From Eukaryota sp. TZLM1-RC (lineage: Eukaryota; Metamonada: BaSk clade), in the NCBI GenBank assembly GCA_040285825.1, contig JAUPSS010000006.1, positions 1,178,001-1,242,000 on the forward strand: 64,000 bases of DNA, in the 5' to 3' direction. The position numbers were made by a program, and so were the translations under genes. The notes beneath the pieces were generated by a model, which was given only the letters and a program-made list of their open reading frames with translations, was not told the DNA's origin and did no database searches. Each line of letters opens with the position of its first letter. Position 1 is the stretch's first letter. Below are positions 41,752-52,502 of the stretch, piece by piece.

Positions 41752-42495
41752 TGCACCATCAACTCCGGATATCACCTTATTTATATTTATACATTTGTTT
41801 CAGCTTTTGCAGAAAACTGGATATGCTGAGCTGCTGAAACAATTTTATATATGGTTGTCTGATGGATAAGAATGATAGAAAAGTGTTGCAAGCTCAGTAT
41901 TTCACGTTGATTGTTAATTGGAAAGATTGTGGTTTTTCGATAGCACGTGTTCTGTATCACTTCTTTTACTGATAGACTTCCCTAAATGGAAAATGTGAAC
42001 AAAAAAACCAAATGTCTGTTTCTAACAGCTTTTCTGTTTCATACACCAGTGTGAACTCTCAACATGTTGATGTTTTTCATCACGCTTGTGGGCTCAATGA
42101 ATGATTAATAAATTCTAAAGGGAGAGAAATTGACATTGCCAAAATAGGCATTCAACTAATTTAAACTATCCTCACTATTACAAAATCAGCCTTTCTACAG
42201 ACCATTGTTTGATTTCCTATAAATGAAGTTTAACTTGTAGGAATTCCGTATGGAACTTTCATACCACTCTAAACTTTAGAAAACATGAGTTCAATTGTTC
42301 AATTACTAACGCCAATTCTTTCACACTTCTTGTTGTATTGAGGTCAAGAATTATTCAATAATTATTTAAGACAATACAGATTGTTTTCCTTATAATACAT
42401 TATTGATATCAAACGCAACTTTATGCCCTGAAAATTCTAGATTATTATAGTAAATTATAGAAATGCAAAAATCATTGAAGTTTAGAATGATAATT
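41752..42495. repeat. segmental duplicate, copy 1
   Basis: It is collinear with 50487-51632 apart from a LINE A fragment inserted in the other copy. The best-conserved part (42170-42480 versus 51300-51620) differs at only a few percent of sites. It shows no long reading frame. The function is unknown. Confidence 0.8.
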
Positions 42496-43175
42496 TTCTA
42501 CCTCAAATTCGGTCATTTGAACCAAAACACCAACGACGATTTCTGAAAAATAGCGTTCTTCACATATCCGCAGCTGTTCACAATCGAAAGATGGTGATGG
42601 GACATTGAAGGGACATCAATAATAACAACGTCTTTGTTTCACCGTAAATTGATGCTCAGTATTCACCAAATTGATTATGATTGTGTTCTGCCATCATAAT
42701 GATGAGACAAACTTCCCCGGCGATTTAACTTTATTGGCATCAATGTGAAGCACATCAAAAGCCTAAGAAAAACATGGTTTAAGCTGAACATACTGATGTA
42801 ATAAGCATCATCATTAAACTGACGTATTATTTCAACGATTATAATAGCATTGAAAGCAACAAATATCTCAAAATTATATCTATTCAATACTAATGAACAG
42901 ATACATTAACCAATAATATAGCTCTCAACACTCATATACTAAACGATCAGAATTTTCACCAAGCATTGATTCATAAACTATTCTATTGACCCTGAGTTGA
43001 TTTGCTGATGAATTGCAATACTTGGCCCTAGAAAGTAAAATGGTAAATTTAAAAACACTGGAGACATCAACATGGTCTCAGAGAGGTGACGTGTTTTGTG
43101 CAACTCGTAGTCAATGATGAACGTGATGATTTCACTGAAATTATCTTTCCATACAGATTCTACTATTCATGAGCT
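42496..43175. other. spacer
   Basis: No gene recognised; could hold the decayed remainder of the hAT-like element. Confidence 0.4.
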
Positions 43176-43179
43176 GTGA

Positions 43180-43820
43180 GTTTTTCAGCTTGTCGCCAAT
43201 TATACGGTTCATAATGAAAAGGCGTCTTATTTGTGTGGTATACAAAATCTTTTAAGGCCCGTTGAAAATCTTCCTGATCCAAAATTGTAGCCAAAAAGTT
43301 TCCCGTAACTCTTAAATAATTGTTTTCTCTTTCACCTGAATAGAACTGCAGAGCTGTGTGATTTTCTGGATCTTATATATGTGCAGTTACATGAGCTTGG
43401 GTAAGAATTGCGTCAATTCGCCGTTTGAATAGCACAAGAATCATAGAATAGCTCAAGAATCATGCCTGCCTTAACAAATTCTGATCCATTACAGGTTATG
43501 ATGAACCGGACACACTTGGCACCAACAGCTTGCATGACATTATCTATTTGATCAGCAAAAACATTGCCTCCTTTTTTTTGATTTGTTGAATCAAAGGCAT
43601 TATAGAAAAAATGAACAGCTGGAGCATTTAACATGACATTCAAAAACCCTGTTCCATTTGAATTGGTCTATGCAACGGTGCTGATGGAAAATTCTGACAC
43701 TTTGATTGTGTCGAAATAGACATTTAACTCTTTTCTCAGCTCTGATTCAACTAAGGGCAGATATTTCGTTTTTATGACCTGTGGAAAAGATGATGAAAGC
43801 CTTTGTCTCATAGTTCACAT
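43180..43820 (-). mobile_element. hAT-like transposase remnant
   Basis: On the minus strand the frame at 43413-43643 reads FYNAFDSTNQKKGGNVFADQ then VGAKCVRFIITCNGSEF, resembling the DUF659 segment of hAT transposases (the usual TDN is TCN here). Stops and shifts break it on both sides. No terminal repeats were identified. Confidence 0.5.
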
Positions 43821-43942
43821 TAGATTTAGAACTTTATATAATAATAATAAATAATAAATCAAAATTATAAAATTTTATAACTATAACTAAATATTTATTT
43901 ATTTATTTATTTATATAAAGAATCAAATAAAAACAAAACAAA

Positions 43943-44923
43943 CTAAAACACATAAGAAACTAAATTCTCCACGCCAACTCTTGATGAATCCTTATAAAGT
44001 TTAGACATCATTAAACTTAAGTACTTCGGAACACTTCTGTACAAAGCGAAAATGATACGATTTTTCCATAAATTCTCTGCAAAATTCTTACCACTTGAAC
44101 GACATAAATTACCAAAATCATTGATGAAATTCAAGGCGGATTGTCCAATGTTGCCAAAAATCGAAAAGGCAAAAGGAACAAACGAAAACTTCGAATAAAG
44201 GTTCTTATTTAAATCATTTAATATCTCGGTATATTTATCTCTCTTACGATCTTCAGCCTTGTTTAAATGACCATTAGTACTAAGTAAAACATCATCGCGA
44301 TAAACAAAAGCAAAGGGATCAACTGTAGTGAAATCAACAACAACTTGAGAGGAATCCACAAAAGGAGCAATTAAATCACCTCGACGTGAATTAAAAAGAT
44401 TATCATCACTATAATGCTTCAACAAAGGTTCTACTTTGCAACTAAAATTGTAACACTTGAACATCTCATATGTCACATCACGAACGGCATTATGAAGAAC
44501 TGACCTATATTGGAGAAATTTCTTACAGCTCACAATATGACGAAAATTGGCAGTAGGTTTTTTGTTACAAATACAATAAGAATTGTCCAAAAGACCACTT
44601 GGATACATCCCTAATCTCAACCGCATGTTTTGTTTCCAAGCTTCATTTGTTAAGTGAAGACCAAATGGCCTTGGTTGCTGAGATATTAAACTAGTACAGT
44701 TCTGAATGTCTGATAAAAAGGCAGCAAAGACGGGATTATTAATCTTAGTCACACTAAGTCGTTTAGAAAAATCCAGGTCTTCAAAACCAATAAGAACAGA
44801 CTTCTGTAATTTCACAACAGCAAGATGAAGGTTGGTGAAAGATCTCGAAGGCACAGCAGGCAAACTTGAAGGAAAACTCCTATTCCAAATATCAACAGGT
44901 AGTTCTTGCACCATTTTTTTCAA
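43943..44923 (-). CDS. LINE C C-terminal zinc and PD-(D/E)XK-like nuclease
   Basis: It overlaps the upstream frame in a run of seven A; removal of one base would join them. Motifs: DIWNRSFPSSLP, CICNKKPTANFRHIVSC (zinc), YRSVLHNAVRD, RRGDLIAPF, VVVDFTTVDP, DRKRDKYTEI and a FAFSIFGNIGQSALNFINDF helix. Conserved D, D and K residues fit a restriction-like endonuclease. Confidence 0.82.
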   Translation of the reverse strand: MKKMVQELPVDIWNRSFPSSLPAVPSRSFTNLHLAVVKLQKSVLIGFEDLDFSKRLSVTKINNPVFAAFLSDIQNCTSLISQQPRPFGLHLTNEAWKQNMRLRLGMYPSGLLDNSYCICNKKPTANFRHIVSCKKFLQYRSVLHNAVRDVTYEMFKCYNFSCKVEPLLKHYSDDNLFNSRRGDLIAPFVDSSQVVVDFTTVDPFAFVYRDDVLLSTNGHLNKAEDRKRDKYTEILNDLNKNLYSKFSFVPFAFSIFGNIGQSALNFINDFGNLCRSSGKNFAENLWKNRIIFALYRSVPKYLSLMMSKLYKDSSRVGVENLVSYVF

Positions 44924-46928
44924 GAGAAATTAATAAAGGATGTGATTCATTTAAAGGAATATGATCAAAACGAAGTTTCCATTCAAAAAGAAAATTTTTC
45001 ATACCACCAATAAAAGCACTTTTGCATAAATACTCTGCTTTTGAAAAACCAACTCCACCAAATTTAGGACTAAAAAATGCATGATAAGGAATTTTAGATG
45101 GACAAACTTCTACTAAATTTCCTAAGAAATTTGTTCTCAAAGTATTGAATTGACGTGCAAAATCATGAGAAATTGTGGGAGATAAAGAACGAAGAAGATG
45201 ATTAATTTTTGATCCAAAACACACATTGAGGACCGAAAACGCTAAATGTTTGTCAATTTCTAGATCTTGAATAGCCAAAAGTTGCTCTTCGATTTTCTCC
45301 AAAATACCTGACAAAATCGATTTAACTTTTTCACTATTTCCAAAATAAGATCCAAGAAACCGAATAGCATCTTCCTCGTAATCAACGTATTTGATAAAAG
45401 TTTCTTTAAATGCCACCTCCGCATGCTGATTACCAATAATGAAACACTTGGGCAATTTAATGTCTAACCCTATTTCTTTGGCCAGAAAAACAAAATGTTG
45501 TAAACCGTGTTGTAAAAGAGACAAAGGGCCAATAAGTGATAAATCATCTGCATAAGCACATATATGAATGTCAGGAAAATCCGACTTAAATTTTACCAAA
45601 ACTGATTGCAGTGCTAGGCAAAAGAAAAATGGACCCAATGGATCCCCTTGTTTGACCCCTCTTGACGAAACAATATTCTCAGAATGAAAAATTAAGTTAG
45701 AGGGTGATCCATACATCAATTTAAAATACGGCAAAAGTGGAGGATAGTGTAGTTCAAGTTCTTGCAAAATACTGGAGCGAAAAACGGAGTTGAAAGCATT
45801 TTTAAAATCAATGTTCAATAAATAATTTTCGCCTTTTTGATTGAAAAGTAAATCTGTACACAACGCAGCACATGTTGTGCCATCAGGAATTCCGATAGCA
45901 AACTGATAAGGACGAAAATAATTAATTGCGGATGACTTAACTCTTTTAAAAGAAATAATTGCTAATAATCTCATTATGGACTCACCAACAGCAATAGGTC
46001 TGACACCACCTCCAGGCTTATTTAAAGCAACTAAACGAGATGCCATTAACGCTTGTGGTAACTTGAAACGTCCCATGATGACACTATTAAAAAAGAAAAC
46101 TAAATCATCCACGATTTCTGGACATATGTTGACTGCGGACTTTAAATGATCATAACTAAGTCCAGAAGGCCCAGCAGAACGACCAGACGGAAGTCCTTTA
46201 ATAGCTACACTAACTTCATCACAAGTGATAGGATTAGCAGTGAAGAAATCACGTTCATTATCAGAGACGATGTGATTTATGGTGAAGTCTTCAGGTGGAT
46301 GAAGAGAATTTAAACAATCCAATGTTTCATCATTGAAGGCAGCAGGAGAAGAACCAGCCAATAATTTAAGTGCTGAAGAGTATTGTGAACGAAGAATCAA
46401 AGACTCAAAGCGTTTTTTGACATTTTTAAATTGTGGAACCGACTTCTTATATTTAGATTTCTTGTGTGAAGACATAGCCTTAGAAAGAAAAAATTTCCAA
46501 AAAATCGAAGGATTCCAAATGCCCTTTCGAAGAGAGAAGGTTAAAGATCGAATAACTGTTGCAAGAGAAGACGAATGAGCAGGAGAAACGAATTGAGGGA
46601 TTGCAAATGGAGGTCTACAAGGATCAATTGGCGTGCAAGAATCACAAACCAAAAGAGGTCGACCCGAAACATTGAATCCAGAAACTGGAGAACAACAGAA
46701 CAAACATGATTTTGTATTACTACTGACTGAAGACGAATGAAGTATATGTGGAGGCTCAATAGACTCAATAGGTGAAGATAATGATGCCAATACAGCTTCA
46801 TCTGACAAAACTTTTCGCTGAGGACATGTTGTTTTTGTGTGACCAACAGTTTTGCACAAAGAACAGGTAGTCACAGAATTCTTAGGGCGTCCTCTAGAAG
46901 GTTTTGAAGTAACTGGTTTCGGAGGCAT
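44892..46928 (-). CDS. LINE C N-terminal zinc knuckles and reverse transcriptase
   Basis: 678 residues. The start has an AT-hook-like SRGRPKN, then a CX2CX4HX4C knuckle (CSLCKTVGHTKTTC) and a second cysteine set (CLFC...CDSC). Next is a helical region with KGLPSGRSAGPSGLSYDHL, then RPIAVGES, FKNAFNS, SRGVKQGDPLGPFFFC, the active site AYADDLSLIG (YADD rather than YMDD), and the thumb GFSKAEYLCKSAFIGG. Complete for the N-terminal and polymerase parts. Confidence 0.88.
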   Translation of the reverse strand: MPPKPVTSKPSRGRPKNSVTTCSLCKTVGHTKTTCPQRKVLSDEAVLASLSSPIESIEPPHILHSSSVSSNTKSCLFCCSPVSGFNVSGRPLLVCDSCTPIDPCRPPFAIPQFVSPAHSSSLATVIRSLTFSLRKGIWNPSIFWKFFLSKAMSSHKKSKYKKSVPQFKNVKKRFESLILRSQYSSALKLLAGSSPAAFNDETLDCLNSLHPPEDFTINHIVSDNERDFFTANPITCDEVSVAIKGLPSGRSAGPSGLSYDHLKSAVNICPEIVDDLVFFFNSVIMGRFKLPQALMASRLVALNKPGGGVRPIAVGESIMRLLAIISFKRVKSSAINYFRPYQFAIGIPDGTTCAALCTDLLFNQKGENYLLNIDFKNAFNSVFRSSILQELELHYPPLLPYFKLMYGSPSNLIFHSENIVSSRGVKQGDPLGPFFFCLALQSVLVKFKSDFPDIHICAYADDLSLIGPLSLLQHGLQHFVFLAKEIGLDIKLPKCFIIGNQHAEVAFKETFIKYVDYEEDAIRFLGSYFGNSEKVKSILSGILEKIEEQLLAIQDLEIDKHLAFSVLNVCFGSKINHLLRSLSPTISHDFARQFNTLRTNFLGNLVEVCPSKIPYHAFFSPKFGGVGFSKAEYLCKSAFIGGMKNFLFEWKLRFDHIPLNESHPLLISLEKNGARTTC

Positions 46929-46999
46929 AGATAAGCATGGAGGGAGAAAAAAAAATTATAACTAAATATAATTTATATTGCATTACACTCATAAAATTA

Positions 47000-47387
47000 C
47001 AATAGAATAGTTGACCAGAGCCATTGATTGAACTTGAGTGGTGTTGAATAGTCGTTCAAACAGTTTTGTTGCGTGCTTCAATGCCTTTAATTTCATCAAG
47101 AATAAAGATTTGAACTCTGTTATACTTGGAACTTTAGCAGTAGGACGTGTAGACCAAAGCTTTTTCCTCTACATCAAAAGCAAAAAGAGAATGATCCCAA
47201 GTGTAAGCATGATTACCGAAATGAATATCGATATTGTTTGTACATTGATTATTAGCTGTGATGTTTCTGTAGATTTGGAAGAAAACATTGCTTCAATGAT
47301 GATAACAAAAATAACTAGAACAAACCCCACAACCAATGTGCGATTAATAAACTTCCCACCGACAGTCCCCAGTGAGTAGCAAAGCAC
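47000..47387 (-). pseudogene. possible fragment of a two-helix membrane protein
   Basis: The frame from 47387 encodes two strongly hydrophobic helices (LVVGFVLVIFVIIIEAMF, then an isoleucine/leucine-rich one). A TAG at about 47169 is followed in the same frame by a further ~45 codons rich in K and L. Could be a broken gene or an exon. No family recognised. Confidence 0.25.
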
Positions 47388-47390
47388 ATG

Positions 47391-49515
47391 ATTTTCTTGT
47401 TCTAGAGTTGGATCGGGGGAAGTCTGGAGTTAACAGCTAACGAACTTACGAAAAACAGGTTACACATTTCAAGAGCGGCTGTTGCTACAGGTCAAGCAAC
47501 AAGTTAAAAGATGAGGATAAAAGTTGTCACTTGATTGGTCTCATGTTGACGTATTGTGACATGACTCATGTGAGGTTTAGAGTTAAAGTTGAAGCAGTCA
47601 GAAAAATTTAAATCAAAATTTGATTCAACTAAAGCTATCTAGAACCCCTTTAAACTGATACTGGGCACTATTTAGTAAAGGCTCCATCGTATTACAAAGT
47701 TTCGTTTTATCATAAAGTGTAGTTTTTTTGTCAGTATGTCGTCTCTTTAAACAATTTTTTATATTAATGCAGCAAAATGAATATACAATGAGGCTCTATT
47801 CGATGAGGTGTTCTATTTTGTAATTTACTTGATGAAAGCTGAAACGTATGCATTCAGTTAAACACTCATCAATTGATTTTGCTATACAACTTTCCTATCA
47901 ATTTCATTGAATATTTATTTGAATGCCTTCAAAACTTTGGTTTGTTTAGTTTTAAGTAAAGAAAAGTTTTTGATTAAACACAAATTAGGTGTCTTTTAAG
48001 GGGACGTTTTGTCTATTTACTTCTCATTGTTATAGATACAGCATTGACCCCTTTAACTGATTCGAAAATAACTACCAAAAATTGAATTACACTTACATCG
48101 AGTTCTTCGTGACACAAATACTGATTATATTTATGACATTAATTTGGTATTCATTTATTCAAAATGTAGGAATCATCAGTTCTTTTGCTCTTCGATCTCA
48201 TGTTTTTCGCATGAATTATATGCTTGGTCACAGTTCAAAGTTTCGGTGCTCTATGTCATTTAAATAGTGATCAAAAATTCACAAACTAATTCATTCTGAA
48301 GAAGTTTATGATATCGAACTTCTTTGATAAACAAAGAGAAGCGTCTCAGAGTTTCCTCAAAACACTATTGCAGAAGACTTTTACAGAGTTTTTAAAGTCT
48401 GTTAAAGGCATTTATATATTCGCTATTCATAGAGTAAAGAGTATGAAGTGTCCCAGTTTTGAATTGTTATTATCAAGTTGACATTCTTGGTTGAATCATT
48501 TCCATTGTAAGTATCTATGTGGAAGCTGTGCTCTATTGATGAAAAGATTACCTATTGCGACGTCTAAAATGAAAACAATTGTGCGAAAAATTAGCATCTG
48601 AGGCTCTCGATTCCTCATATCGCAAATTTAAACTCAGGTTGGAACTCCACGATCAGCAAAACTTTATGAGCAAATTTGGCAACACACAACGTTCCGTTGC
48701 AACCTCTCTTTTTCAATTTGATTGAATTTAACCTTTGCCATTTCACATGCACTGAAAAATGAAAGCGTTTGAGATAGTTTCACGTTGGTTGCTAAGTTAT
48801 GAATTCGATCCAGACTGAAATAATGACCAGAGTTGTCGCATTTATGAAGCGAAATTCCTCAAAGAGCTTTCGCTGTTCTTTTTCAAATGAAGAAAGTTCA
48901 TCAAAAACCATTCATATATGAAGGTTTTTGACAAAAGCAGACCTTATCTCATTTGTTAGAATAGATACAAGTAATAATTACCTGGTAGTGACTAGATTTT
49001 ATGCTGTGCTGATACACTTTTAAATGGCTCTCGACCATAATGTTTTTTGGGTCCAATTCGCAATGTTCAGCAAAAATAAAAATTAATTACTGCGACACTC
49101 TTCCGTTGCGAAACATTGGTAGCAAGAATAACAAAAGGAATGAACAGTCAGTATATTCACCAAAAACTGCAACTCATTTGGTACGACCGACCTGCTAACA
49201 GCTTGATGATGACAGAATTTGAAATTCCCAATGTATGATTAATTTGTGAATTGATTCCATGCTGAATATCATCAGCAATATGGCTTAGATTTGATTTTCC
49301 ATGAAAAAGTTTGGATCTCAACCCAGATTCATACGTTCATTGATACCTTGATGGTCACACACATGATCTTAATGAAATTTCAATACAAAAGTTCGAAAAA
49401 AATTGGTTGACAAATGGAGAAAAATGGAGAAAAGATAGGAATAACAATAAGCCGCTTAAAAAGATTGTAATCGCTGACAAACAGAGAACAAAATTTGATT
49501 CAGAATGACGATTTC
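47391..49515. other. 2-kb gene-poor region
   Basis: No recognisable coding region, RNA gene or element on either strand. Short open frames such as 48082-48267 show no motif. Confidence 0.45.
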
Positions 49516-49520
49516 TTGTG

Positions 49521-49592
49521 CAGATTACCTAGCGTGGTCTATTTCAAAAATGACACGTAAGCATGACCAATGAAGACCTTTTAATCAACTTC
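49521..49592 (+). repeat. orphan copy of the TRIM-gene 5' flank
   Basis: It matches 52404-52490 (CAGATTACCTAG, TGACACGTAAGCATGACC, CCTTTTAA) but is followed by a LINE B fragment instead of a RING gene. Confidence 0.7.
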
Positions 49593-49596
49593 TAAT

Positions 49597-50480
49597 ATCA
49601 TTATCTGGTGTCAAACAAGGTGATCCATTAGATCCTTTCTTTTTCTGCCTTGCTATCCATCCTTTAATGTGTGAATTAAAACAAGAATTTCCAGGTGTTC
49701 ATATAACTGCTTATATGGATGACATATCAATAATTGGTTTAATTGATTCATTGAGAACAATTGCTGAAATTGTTCAACAGCGCTATTATCAAATTGGTCT
49801 TTCTCCAAATATTTTCAAATGTTTACTGATTGGTAGAGAGTCAGCTGATCTCATTATTGATGATCAAAGTGTTCCTTTTATTAATTATTTTGAATCAGGA
49901 TTTCGTTTTTTAGGTTGTTATTTAGGCAATTTTGATGAAATTCGAAATCAACTTTCCTCTCTTTTGGATAATTTTGAAGAGGAATTGATTGTTCTTTCAG
50001 ATTTAAAGATTGAAAAACATCTTAAATTTTTCTTCCTCAGAATTTGTTATTCAGGGAATTATTCATATCCTACGATCAACATCACCATCTATATCTCTCA
50101 GAAGAATTTTCAATGAATTAAGAACAAAATTTTTGGCTAATTTGCTCGATATTGATTCTTCTTTTTTACGTAGTCATATTTTTTGTAGTACAGAATTGGG
50201 CGTTTTGGATTTTCACAAATCAAAATATTTGTGTAAAGCCGCATTCATCGATGGAGGAAAAAATTTCGTTTTTGAATTTTTGAAACGTTTTCCTGAAAAC
50301 CAGCATTTAATAGAATGTTGTGTTAGTGACTATTTAGTGTCCTTGCGGAGTGAAATTGAATGCATTTCTCCTCACATATGGTCCAAATGCTTTCCTTCTG
50401 ATATTCAAGAAATTCAACCCAGGAGTTTGATTTCCTTGAAATTTGCATATGCTAAATTGCAGAAAAAGATATTAAAAGTC
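49597..50480 (+). mobile_element. LINE family B fragment (reverse transcriptase palm to linker)
   Basis: Two frames (49667-50116 and 50010-50501). They contain GVKQGDPLDPFFFC, AYMDDISIIG, FRFLGCYLGNFDE, KSKYLCKAAFIDGG and HIWSKCFPSDIQEI. A frameshift lies near 50060. Truncated at both ends, so likely old or rearranged. Confidence 0.85.
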
Positions 50481-50486
50481 TCCGGC

Positions 50487-51632
50487 TGTCACCTTATTTA
50501 AATTTATACATTTGTTTCAGCTTTTAAAGAAAACTGGATTTGCTGACCTGCTAGATAATCTTGTACATGGTTGTCCGATGGAGTAAAATGTTAAACACAC
50601 CACAGTTGGTGGCTTAAAAGTGTTGCAAACTCAGTAATTCACGGATATTGTCAATAGAAAAGACTCTGTTTTATTGATAAAACGTGTTCTGTATCACTTC
50701 TTTTGAAAAGTATTTCCAAATAATATTAAATTAATAATGATCATTCGTTAAATAAATCTATTATTAAAAATGATAAATAAATCTATTTCTTAAACTTACA
50801 CACTCAACAGAATTGACTCATAACTAATGGGACAAAATTCATTGAACCAAGATTGCCTCTACAGAATCTTGTTATAGTTGTTGTTTCGATAAAGCTTCTC
50901 TATCAATGATTGAAGAACCGAGGCAATCTATTAAAATTGGGAAATTGAATTTGAGAGGCCATAAAAACATATCAAATCTTTTCACTGATTTTTTGAACCA
51001 TTTTTTGGAAATCATTCGAAAAAGTTCCTGCTTCTACTGGTAGTCTTTTGTAAATAAAAAATTGGAAAGCAATAAAAACAAGTGGTCTATTTCTAACAGT
51101 TCTGTTTCATACTATATTTATTAACAAAAAATTTCAGTTACCTTGCTTCAAATTGGGAAAACGTTTGTTAGTCAAGAATCCATTCCCATCCAACTGCATA
51201 TGAGACTCCAAAAAAGCATATGAGACTCTACACTAGTGGGCTCAATGAATGATTCATTAGTTTTTATGGGAGAGCCATCTTCATTGCCAAAAAAAGCACT
51301 CAATTATTTAAACTAAATTTCACTATTACAAAATCAGGCTTTCTGCATACCATTGTTTGATTTCATATAAATGAAGTTTAACTTGTAGGAATTCCATATG
51401 GAACCTTCATAACACTCTCAAATTTAGAAAACATGAGTTCAATTGTTCAATTACTAACGCCAATTCTTTCACACTTATTGTTGTAGTGAGGTCAAGAATT
51501 ATTCAATAATTATTTAAGACAAGACAAATTGTTTTCCTTATAATACAATAATGATATCAAACACAATTTTATGCCCTGAAAATTCTAGATAATAGTAAAT
51601 TATAGAAATACAAAAATGATTGAAGTTTAGAA
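50487..51632. repeat. segmental duplicate, copy 2, split by LINE A
   Basis: Collinear with 41752-42495; the extra ~350 bp (about 50730-51085) is a LINE A fragment absent from copy 1. Confidence 0.78.
50780..51085 (-). mobile_element. LINE family A 3' fragment, diverged
   Basis: It matches the last ~300 bases of family A with many substitutions. It is absent from the paralogous duplicate at 42 kb, which fixes it as an insertion later than the duplication. Confidence 0.75.
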
Positions 51633-51644
51633 TGGCCAATAAAA

Positions 51645-52035
51645 GTTTATTAATTTTATATTTTATTCTACGAAGAAACAAAACAAAACAAAACAAGCTC
51701 AAACACATAAGAAACAAAATTCTCCACACCAACTCTTGATGAATCCTTACACAGCTTGGACATCATTAAATTTAAGTACTTGGGAACACTTCTGTACAAA
51801 GCAAAAATGATACGATTCTTCCATAAATTCCCTGCAAAATTCTTACTTGAACGACATCAATTATCAAAATCATTGAGAAAATTCAAGGCAGATTGTCCAA
51901 TGTTGCCAAAAATCGTGAAGGCAAAAGGAACAAACGAAAACTTCGAGTAAAGATACTTATTTAAATCATTTAATATCTCAGTATATTTGTCTCTTTTACG
52001 ATCCTCAGCCTTGTTTAAATGACCATTAGAACTAA
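51645..52035 (-). mobile_element. LINE family C 3' part (direct)
   Basis: It matches 43930-44290 of the full-length family C copy, from the nuclease region to the 3' end, with frame-breaking changes. Confidence 0.85.
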
Positions 52036-52135
52036 TTGCTCCTTTTGTGGATTCCTCTCAAATTGTTGTTGATTTTACTACAGTTGATCCCTTTGCTTTT
52101 ATTTATCGTAATGAAGTTTAAGTTAGTTCTGATGG
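52036..52135 (+). mobile_element. LINE family C inverted 5' segment
   Basis: The plus strand reads IAPFVDSSQIVVDFTTVDPF, the segment lying just upstream of the direct part in the intact element, but in the opposite orientation. The two overlap by roughly 17 bases. Twin-priming layout. Confidence 0.85.
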
Positions 52136-52159
52136 TCCATATCTACTATTGAAAACTTA

Positions 52160-52404
52160 CCTACAACATTTTCTTCAAAAATTTTCCTTGTGATAACAAC
52201 GAGCTAGGAACAAGGCTATACATTCCTTTAAAAATAGAAAATACAATTCTGTTTTGCCAAAAGGTTCGGTCAAATATTCTTCCAGTTCTATTTTTGACAA
52301 TAGATGAGAAATCGTCCAAAAAAGATAACGCAGTTTTACTTAAGATTCCAAATAAAGAAAAAGCAAAAGGACAAAGAAGGTATTGAGTATGTGAGTTGGA
52401 ATTC
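52160..52404 (-). mobile_element. LINE family B C-terminal fragment
   Basis: The minus strand reads LLCPFAFSLFGIL, FLDDF, NRTGRIFDRTFWQNRIVFSIFKGM. It abuts the promoter of the 52.5-kb gene. Confidence 0.75.
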
Positions 52405-52502
52405 AGATTACCTAGTGTGGTCTATTTCAAAAATGACACGTAAGCATGACCAATAAGACCTTTTAACCAACTTCTCTCACCATTCATCATCTTCTTCATC
52501 CA
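52404..52502 (+). promoter_or_regulatory. promoter and leader of the intact RING/B-box gene
   Basis: This ~100-bp block directly before the ATG is conserved upstream of the 32.8-kb pseudogene and in orphan copies at 6534-6615 and 49521-49592. It holds a TGACACGTA block (E-box-like) and a pyrimidine-rich leader. Binding factors unknown. Confidence 0.6.

Larger units (their letters stand above)
43895..46956 (-). mobile_element. LINE family C, full length, 13-bp target duplication
   Basis: TATAACTAAATAT occurs at 43882-43894 and 46957-46969. The element is 3.06 kb with one protein-coding region and a (TAAA)n tail on the minus strand (43895-43915). It is the only copy with both ends in the window, so it defines the family's layout. 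Confidence 0.92.

Noticed and set aside
43891-43916. Stand-alone TTTA microsatellite
   Set aside because: It lies inside the target duplications at the 3' end of LINE C and is its tail.
44892-44923. Programmed -1 frameshift at the A7 run in LINE C
   Set aside because: A slippery A AAA AAT is present, but the downstream nuclease frame is +1, not -1, relative to the reverse transcriptase frame. A one-base indel explains it better.
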